This document shows, in pieces, positions 6,380-10,360 of a DNA stretch of 10,360 nucleotides (position 1 is its first letter; the number at the start of each line of letters is the position of its first letter). Below the pieces are notes generated by a model. That model made no database searches. It was not told where the DNA came from and saw nothing but the letters and a program-made list of their open reading frames with translations. The translations under genes were made by a program, and so were the position numbers. The DNA comes from Ignavibacteria bacterium UBA5771 (lineage in GTDB: Bacteria > Bacteroidota > Ignavibacteria > Kapaibacteriales > UBA2268): the NCBI GenBank assembly GCA_002418685.1, contig DIEP01000060.1:1-10360 (forward strand), written 5' to 3'.

Positions 6380-7318
6380 GTGCCAAAAGCATTGATTGCA
6401 ATTGGAGGCAATTCATTAATACGAGCAGGACAGCGTGGCACTCTCGAAGAACAATTTGAGAATGCTTACCATACCGCAAAAGCTATTGCTCGCATAATCA
6501 ACGATGGATGGGAAGTTGTTGTCACGCACGGCAATGGACCACAAGTTGGAGCTGCGCTTATTCGTTCAGAACGAGCTGTGAATGAAGTATATACTCACAC
6601 TCTTGATATGTGCGTCGCAACCACTCAATCTGAAATAGGTTATATTCTCGAAAGAGCATTTATAAAAGCTTTTAATGAGGATAATATTCATAAAAAAGTA
6701 TTAACAATTCCAACGATGGTAATTGTAGATGAAAATGACCCTGCATTCGATAAGCCATCAAAACCCGTCGGACCATTTTACACTCATTCAGTTGCCGAAG
6801 AAAAGCAAGAACAACTTGGCTGGAAAGTGGTTGAAGATGCATCTCGTGGATGGCGGCGTGTTGTTCCTTCCCCTGAACCAATTGAAATACTTGAGCTTGA
6901 CATTATTAAGCAAATTATGGATATGGACATCGTTACAATTGCTCTCGGTGGTGGAGGAATACCCGTTATCCGCAAACCCGATGGAACAATCGAAGGCAGC
7001 GAAGCAGTAATTGATAAAGATCGCTCTTCGGCTTTGCTTGCGAATGGAATTGACGCTGATATTTTCATTATAAGCACTGATGCTGATAAGGTTTATCTGA
7101 ACTATAAGAAGAAAAATCAAAAAGGGCTGGATTCAGCACATCTTGAAGAAATTGAAAAATACTATAGTCAAGGGCATTTCCCTCCTGGAAATATGGGACC
7201 CAAAATCGAAGCAGTGATGCGATATCTCCGCAATGGTGGGAAAAAAGCAATTATTACAACATTTGAATATATCGGCGACTCTCTGGAAGGAAAGGCGGGG
7301 ACAACACTTTTACCATAA
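6380..7318 (+). CDS. arcC: Carbamate kinase
   Basis: It catalyses ATP plus carbamate to ADP plus carbamoyl phosphate, reversibly; most members run toward ATP in fermentative pathways. The 312 residues carry the amino-acid-kinase fold signatures in order: AIGGNSL (7-13), THGNGPQVG (49-57), KPSKPVGPFY with Lys128 in the mobile subdomain, RRVVPSP (159-165), IALGGGGIPV (187-196), DKDRSSALL (212-220; the usual Leu/Phe after DKD is Arg), STDADKVYL, GNMGPKIEA (Lys275) and SLEGKAGT. All catalytic lysines of the family are present. GTG is the only start keeping the MPKALIAIGGN beginning normal for the family. It sits between the two transcarbamoylases, so its carbamoyl phosphate is presumably shared with one or both. 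In Pyrococcus a carbamate-kinase-like enzyme acts anabolically as carbamoyl phosphate synthetase; that role is an alternative here. Confidence 0.95.
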   Translation: MPKALIAIGGNSLIRAGQRGTLEEQFENAYHTAKAIARIINDGWEVVVTHGNGPQVGAALIRSERAVNEVYTHTLDMCVATTQSEIGYILERAFIKAFNEDNIHKKVLTIPTMVIVDENDPAFDKPSKPVGPFYTHSVAEEKQEQLGWKVVEDASRGWRRVVPSPEPIEILELDIIKQIMDMDIVTIALGGGGIPVIRKPDGTIEGSEAVIDKDRSSALLANGIDADIFIISTDADKVYLNYKKKNQKGLDSAHLEEIEKYYSQGHFPPGNMGPKIEAVMRYLRNGGKKAIITTFEYIGDSLEGKAGTTLLP

Positions 7319-7343
7319 TTAGGAAATAAATTTAAAATATAAA

Positions 7344-8261
7344 ATGAAACTAAATCATGTTATTGAATCGCAACAGTTCAAAGTTCCACGCATAATGGAC
7401 CTTTTTGACAGGGCGAATTTTATGAAGAAAGTTGTGGCGCGTGGTGGTTCTCTTGATTATCACAGCAAGATAATGGCATCACTCTATTATGCACCTGCAA
7501 CACGAACGCGCTTTTCTTTTGAAGCCGCAATGATGCGACTTGGGGGACACGTTTTATCCACAGAGCAAGCACAAGAATTTTCGTCAGCTATCGAAGGTGA
7601 AAGATTGGAGGACACAATACGAATAGTCGGAAATTATTGCGATGTGATTGTGCTAAGACATTCTGAAGAAGGTGGCGCCAAACGTGCTGCAAAGGTTTCG
7701 AGTGTTCCAATTATTAATGCGGGAGACGGAAGCGGAGGCCAGCACCCAACTCAAGCACTTTTGGATTTGTATACTATTCATAATGAGTGCCATACAATTG
7801 ATGGACTGAGCGTTGCTTTCATCGGCGCCTTGGATAATGGACGCACTGCTCGTTCGCTTGCCTATTTGCTAAGCAAATTTGAGAGAATTAAAATCTATTT
7901 TATTGCTCCTGATGAAATGCAAATGAAACCCGACATATTGGAGCATCTCGACGAACACAATATAAATTATGAATTAGCAAATTCAACAGAAGGTATTCTT
8001 GAAAATATCGATGTATTGTATATGACAAGAATTGACCGCGAGCGGCTTGTTTCCAAAAAGATCAATTTGGATACATATAATATCGATAAAAATGTTTTGC
8101 GAAAATTGAAAAAAGATGCAATCATACTACATCCGCTGCCACGTTCCATTGAAATTGCTCCTGAAGTCGATAAAGATCCACGCGCAGCATATTTTCGTCA
8201 AGCACAGAATGGTTTATATGTGAGGATGGCACTTTTATCAATGTTATTTGATGATGAATAG
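7344..8261 (+). CDS. Aspartate-carbamoyltransferase-like protein with altered active site
   Basis: This 305-residue protein aligns with E. coli PyrB almost gap-free to residue 234 (E. coli numbers are conventional). Conserved residues are Thr53-Arg54-Thr55, Ser80, Arg105-His106 (VLRHSEEG), His134 and Gln137 (GQHPTQ), Arg167 (NGRT), Arg229 and Arg234 (YMTRIDRER), and ILHPLPRSIEIAPEVD. Three active-site positions differ: Ala52 for Ser (PATRTRF instead of STRT), Glu84 for the catalytic Lys84 in the 80s loop (SSAIEGERLEDT), and Asp231 for Gln. Lys84 reaches the active site of the adjacent subunit and contacts carbamoyl phosphate and aspartate, so ordinary PyrB activity is doubtful; I withhold the symbol pyrB. 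The reading frame is intact and conserved elsewhere, so this is not a decaying gene. It lies 25 bp after carbamate kinase; no pyrI follows. It could be a transcarbamoylase for another amine or a regulatory paralogue. The family call is firm, the function open. Confidence 0.85.
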   Translation: MKLNHVIESQQFKVPRIMDLFDRANFMKKVVARGGSLDYHSKIMASLYYAPATRTRFSFEAAMMRLGGHVLSTEQAQEFSSAIEGERLEDTIRIVGNYCDVIVLRHSEEGGAKRAAKVSSVPIINAGDGSGGQHPTQALLDLYTIHNECHTIDGLSVAFIGALDNGRTARSLAYLLSKFERIKIYFIAPDEMQMKPDILEHLDEHNINYELANSTEGILENIDVLYMTRIDRERLVSKKINLDTYNIDKNVLRKLKKDAIILHPLPRSIEIAPEVDKDPRAAYFRQAQNGLYVRMALLSMLFDDE

Positions 8262-8264
8262 AAA

Positions 8265-8288
8265 AATTAAATAATTAATTAAATAATT
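8265..8288 (+). repeat. Perfect tandem duplication of a 12-bp AT unit
   Basis: AATTAAATAATT occurs at 8265-8276 and again immediately at 8277-8288, starting 3 bp after the stop codon of the pyrB-like gene. The second copy forms most of the left arm of the hairpin at 8274-8315. Confidence 0.75.
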
Positions 8289-8315
8289 GTTGTAAACTTC
8301 GATTATTTAATTAAT
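8274..8315 (+). terminator. 14-bp perfect AT hairpin after the carbamoyltransferase operon
   Basis: ATTAATTAAATAAT (8274-8287) and ATTATTTAATTAAT (8302-8315) are exact reverse complements with a 14-nt loop. The position directly after the last operon gene suggests 3'-end formation or RNA protection. The stem lacks G/C pairs and no T-tract follows, so it is not a classical intrinsic terminator. Confidence 0.4.
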
Positions 8316-8540
8316 AAAGCCTTGAAATATGATGCAGATTATGAATGAAAAATCCGCTAAATATATATCAATTATGATAATGCTTAATATATTTACATTA
8401 TCATTAGGTGGATAAATGAAATGTTGTTTTTACTTGAGATTGTCTTAAAACGCGCATTTATGCAATACGAAATGGTAATGAAAGTCATTGATTAGCAAGA
8501 GTATTCTTGCTTATATATTTACGAAAAATGGCGGTTTCTA

Positions 8541-8548
8541 TACTTTTG
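8541..8548 (+). promoter_or_regulatory. Candidate -7 element (TACTTTTG) for the COG2403-like gene
   Basis: The octamer matches TAnnTTTG and would give a leader of about 80 nt for the gene starting at 8635. The -33 position reads ATTTA rather than TTG, so support is partial. It implies that the GTPase gene can be transcribed separately from the carbamoyltransferase genes. Confidence 0.35.
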
Positions 8549-8634
8549 AGACAGCCTTTGATAAAATTATTTGAAATTTAAATATTAAATTTATTATTTA
8601 ATAGTATTATTAATTAAAATTATTTAGGTGATTT

Positions 8635-9963
8635 ATGTCTAAAACACGAGTAATCATACTTGGAGCAGCTGGAAGAGATTTCCATAACTTTAATGTATGT
8701 TATCGGAACAATCCCGATGTCGAAATAATTGCGTTCACAGCTACGCAAATTCCTGATATAGCTGGTAGAAAATATCCTGCATCTCTTGCAGGGCAATTTT
8801 ATCCAAATGGTATTCCAATTTTCGAGGAAGCAGAATTGGAAAAACTAATAGCAGAAAATAAAATTGATGAGTGCATTCTTTCATATAGCGATCTTCCTTA
8901 TGATACAGTAATGCATCTTGGTTCGCGAGTAATCAAAGCAGGTGCTAAATTCTCGATGTTAGGTTCTTTCCCGACAATGATTAAATCGAACAAACCAGTA
9001 ATTGCAGTTACAGCCGTTCGCACGGGTAGTGGAAAAAGCCAAACGACTCGTGCAGTTGTTCAAGCATTAATTGATGCAGGAAAGAAAGTTGTCAGTGTTC
9101 GCCATCCAATGCCTTATGGAGATTTAGAAATTCAGAAAGTTCAAAGATTTTCCACAATTGAAGATTTAAAGAAACATAAATGCACTATTGAAGAAATGGA
9201 AGAATACGAACCGCATATTGCAATGGGCAGCGTGATTTATTCAGGTGTGGATTATGGTGCAATATTAAGCGAAGCCGAAAAAGAAGCAGACGTGATTGTT
9301 TGGGATGGTGGAAATAATGATTTATCATTTTATCAGCCTGATTTAAAAATCGTCGTAGCTGATCCATTGCGACCTGGTCACGAAATTGGATATTATCCGG
9401 GTGAAGTTAATTTCCGTATGGCAGACGTGATTGTGATTAACAAAGTGGATTCAGCTTATCCCGAAGATGTTGATGAAGTGCTTACCAACGCAAGGGCATA
9501 TAACCCCAACGCACAGGTAATTCTTGCTGCATCGGCAATTATGGTGGATAATCCTGAACTCATTACAGGTAAAAGAGTGCTTGCAATTGAAGACGGTCCC
9601 ACACTTACACATGGCGAGATGCAAATTGGGGCAGGCGTTGTCGCTGCACAAAGATTTGGCGCAGAAGAAATAGTTGATCCACGTCCATGGGTAACGGGCA
9701 AAATTGCTGAGACTTATGCGAAATATCCATATATTGGCAATCTTCTTCCTGCAATGGGTTATAGTGATCAACAGATGAAGGACTTGGAAACTACAATAAA
9801 TAAAGTCGAGTGCGATTCAGTTGTAATCGGAACACCAATCAATCTTGCTCGTTTCATAAAGATAAATAAGCCGTATACACGCGTCAATTATGAATTATCA
9901 GAAATTGGCAAACCGACAATCAAAGATATTGTCAATAAATTTTTGAAGGAAAAAGGTATATAA
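8635..9963 (+). CDS. COG2403-type P-loop GTPase / cyclic 2,3-diphosphoglycerate synthetase-like protein
   Basis: This 442-residue cytosolic protein resembles the family annotated as predicted GTPase or cyclic 2,3-diphosphoglycerate synthetase (CpgS of Methanothermus fervidus). Residues 1-118 form a Rossmann-like domain opening VIILGAAGRDFHNFN, with a second conserved piece around QFYPNGIPI. The P-loop domain starts at about 121: AVRTGSGKSQTT (Walker A, Gly131-Ser135), RHPMPYGDL (156-163), IVWDGGNNDL (Walker B/G3-like, 221-230) and VINKVD (G4, 267-272), which favours GTP, though CpgS is reported to use ATP. The C-terminal part contains DGPTLTHGEM and ends with the VVIGTPINLARFI segment. AGGTGA (8626-8631) supports the ATG. 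Cyclic DPG is an archaeal thermolyte, so the literal name is unlikely to describe its role in a bacterium. Its position after argF-arcC-pyrB-like suggests a link with carbamoyl phosphate or ureido metabolism; the reaction is unknown. Confidence 0.82.
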   Translation: MSKTRVIILGAAGRDFHNFNVCYRNNPDVEIIAFTATQIPDIAGRKYPASLAGQFYPNGIPIFEEAELEKLIAENKIDECILSYSDLPYDTVMHLGSRVIKAGAKFSMLGSFPTMIKSNKPVIAVTAVRTGSGKSQTTRAVVQALIDAGKKVVSVRHPMPYGDLEIQKVQRFSTIEDLKKHKCTIEEMEEYEPHIAMGSVIYSGVDYGAILSEAEKEADVIVWDGGNNDLSFYQPDLKIVVADPLRPGHEIGYYPGEVNFRMADVIVINKVDSAYPEDVDEVLTNARAYNPNAQVILAASAIMVDNPELITGKRVLAIEDGPTLTHGEMQIGAGVVAAQRFGAEEIVDPRPWVTGKIAETYAKYPYIGNLLPAMGYSDQQMKDLETTINKVECDSVVIGTPINLARFIKINKPYTRVNYELSEIGKPTIKDIVNKFLKEKGI

Positions 9964-9972
9964 TTCCAATTT

Positions 9973-10009
9973 TATTGTAGAGGAGCAATTCTTTTGCTTC
10001 TCTACAATA
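9973..10009 (+). terminator. Strong 16-bp hairpin after the COG2403-like gene
   Basis: TATTGTAGAGGAGCAA (9973-9988) pairs with TTGCTTCTCTACAATA (9994-10009) with one G-U pair and a 5-nt loop, 9 bp after the stop. The stem is strong and well placed for 3'-end formation, but no proper T-tract follows on the plus strand. Confidence 0.6.
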
Positions 10010-10065
10010 TTATGGGAAAATCCAATAAGAATGGATGGACATTAGTGTCTATCCTGAATGAAATG

Positions 10066-10102
10066 AAAAACAAATGGGGCGAATACAAAGAATCGCCCCA
10101 TT
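10066..10102 (-). terminator. Intrinsic terminator of the threonine dehydrogenase gene
   Basis: Read on the minus strand, AATGGGGCGA (10102-10093), a 10-nt loop and TCGCCCCATT (10082-10073) form a GC-rich 10-bp stem, followed shortly by TTTTT (10070-10066). It lies 36 bp after the stop of the minus-strand gene, a textbook rho-independent terminator for it. Confidence 0.8.
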
Positions 10103-10137
10103 ATAAAAATATCTCCTTAGTAGAAATTTCTACTCTT

Positions 10138-10360
10138 CTAATTAGCAATCCTTTTGCTCAACTTTCCAATCATATCTTCCACCATTGTATACAAACCGTA
10201 ATCGGGCGACCAATTCCAATCTTCACGTGCTTCAGTATCATCAATGGAATGGGGCCAGCTCTCAGCAATTTTTTGACGGAAGTCGGGTTCATATTCAATT
10301 GTGAACTCGGGAATGAATTTCTTGATTTCAGCTGAAAGATCTTCGGGAGCGAAGCTCAAG
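10138..10360 (-). CDS. SDR-type L-threonine 3-dehydrogenase, C-terminal fragment
   Basis: Only the last 74 residues lie in the window; the frame is open to the right edge and the apparent start there is an internal Leu codon. The sequence contains FAPEDLSAEIKKFIP, YEPDFRQKIAESWPHSIDD (substrate-proximal C-terminal lobe) and AREDWNWSPDYGLYTM. These match the C-terminus of the short-chain-dehydrogenase-like, NAD-dependent threonine dehydrogenase (NAD-dependent epimerase family) common in Bacteroidota. That enzyme oxidises L-threonine to 2-amino-3-oxobutyrate, which Kbl then cleaves to glycine and acetyl-CoA. The NAD-binding Rossmann half is outside the window. Other nucleotide-sugar epimerase-like SDRs lack the SWPxSIDD pattern, so the call is fairly secure. 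It faces the carbamoyltransferase cluster and is separated from it by two hairpins. Confidence 0.8.
   Translation of the reverse strand, partial: LSFAPEDLSAEIKKFIPEFTIEYEPDFRQKIAESWPHSIDDTEAREDWNWSPDYGLYTMVEDMIGKLSKRIAN

Larger units (their letters stand above)
8262..8634. other. 373-bp intergenic region with three inverted repeats
   Basis: Besides the tandem repeat and AT hairpin at its left end, it has ATGATAATG / CATTATCAT (8374-8382 and 8396-8404, 13-nt loop) and AGCAAGA-GTAT-TCTTGCT (8494-8511). A 28-codon reading frame at 8329-8415 starts at ATG ATG without a Shine-Dalgarno and is rich in Ile/Leu/Met; I do not call it a gene. A TACTTTTG box at 8541-8548 may be the promoter of the next gene. 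I recognise no known riboswitch or ncRNA. Confidence 0.5.

Noticed and set aside
6784..7120. Minus-strand reading frames of 97 and 110 codons
   Set aside because: They are antisense to highly conserved carbamate kinase motifs (RRVVPSP, GGGGIPV, DKD); their Ser/Ile-rich translations look like shadows.
5454..8261. Classical arginine deiminase (arcABC) pathway
   Set aside because: No arginine deiminase gene or arginine/ornithine antiporter is present, and the third gene is an ATCase-like protein.
8262..8634. pyrI regulatory subunit or ncRNA gene after the ATCase-like gene
   Set aside because: No reading frame of about 150 codons with a zinc-binding Cys cluster exists here, and I recognise no known RNA family.
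9994..10335. Plus-strand 113-codon reading frame between the COG2403-like gene and the window end
   Set aside because: It begins inside one arm of a strong hairpin, runs through the intrinsic terminator and then lies antisense to the conserved threonine dehydrogenase C-terminus; its translation resembles no family and has no ribosome binding site.
10357..10359. TTG as start codon of the right-edge gene
   Set aside because: The frame continues to the edge and the conserved threonine dehydrogenase sequence requires a much longer N-terminal part, so this is an internal Leu codon.
1..10360. Mobile elements, CRISPR arrays, phage genes or toxin-antitoxin pairs
   Set aside because: No transposase, integrase, regularly spaced repeats, terminal inverted repeats or small toxin/antitoxin gene pairs are visible on either strand.

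Overview
The window is AT-rich (by eye about one third G+C, not computed) and looks like a bacterial chromosome segment from the Bacteroidota / Ignavibacteria / Kapabacteria side of the FCB group. The clues are: several upstream regions with the Bacteroidota-type -7 element TAnnTTTG, mostly weak Shine-Dalgarno sequences, a secreted PD40 beta-propeller protein, a short-chain (SDR) type threonine dehydrogenase, and protein sequences resembling that group. This placement is inference, since no rRNA or other marker is present. I see no mobile element, CRISPR array, tRNA or rRNA.

Layout. 1-1530 (minus): an RCK/KtrA-type potassium-channel regulator, then, overlapping its stop by 8 bp, a secreted PD40 (TolB-like) propeller protein cut by the left edge. 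1649-3690 (plus): a tight three-gene set of a class I SAM methyltransferase, a 78-residue YkoF/MTH1187-type thiamine-binding-like protein, and methylthioribose-1-phosphate isomerase (mtnA). 3735-5153 (minus, convergent with mtnA): a HAD phosphatase-UbiA prenyltransferase fusion. 5154-5453: a divergent 300-bp intergenic region. 5454-8261 (plus): ornithine carbamoyltransferase, carbamate kinase and an aspartate-carbamoyltransferase-like protein, with gaps of 8 and 25 bp. 8262-8634: a 373-bp intergenic region with a 12-bp tandem repeat and three hairpins. 8635-9963 (plus): a COG2403-type P-loop GTPase / cyclic 2,3-diphosphoglycerate synthetase-like protein. 10138-10360 (minus): the C-terminus of an SDR-type L-threonine 3-dehydrogenase, with its own intrinsic terminator.

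The most interesting part is 5454-9963. Two transcarbamoylases flank a carbamate kinase and are followed by the GTPase-like protein; there is no arginine deiminase and no PyrI. The first transcarbamoylase has every ornithine-enzyme signature. The second has the aspartate-enzyme fold in near-perfect register with E. coli PyrB, but carries Ala, Glu and Asp at the positions of Ser52, Lys84 and Gln231. Lys84 is a key catalytic lysine, so this protein probably does not act as an ordinary aspartate carbamoyltransferase. The cluster may therefore make, or phosphorolyse, a carbamoylated compound not yet assigned, with carbamate kinase linking it to ATP. The alternative is an anabolic arrangement like that of Pyrococcus, where a carbamate-kinase-like enzyme supplies carbamoyl phosphate to both transcarbamoylases.
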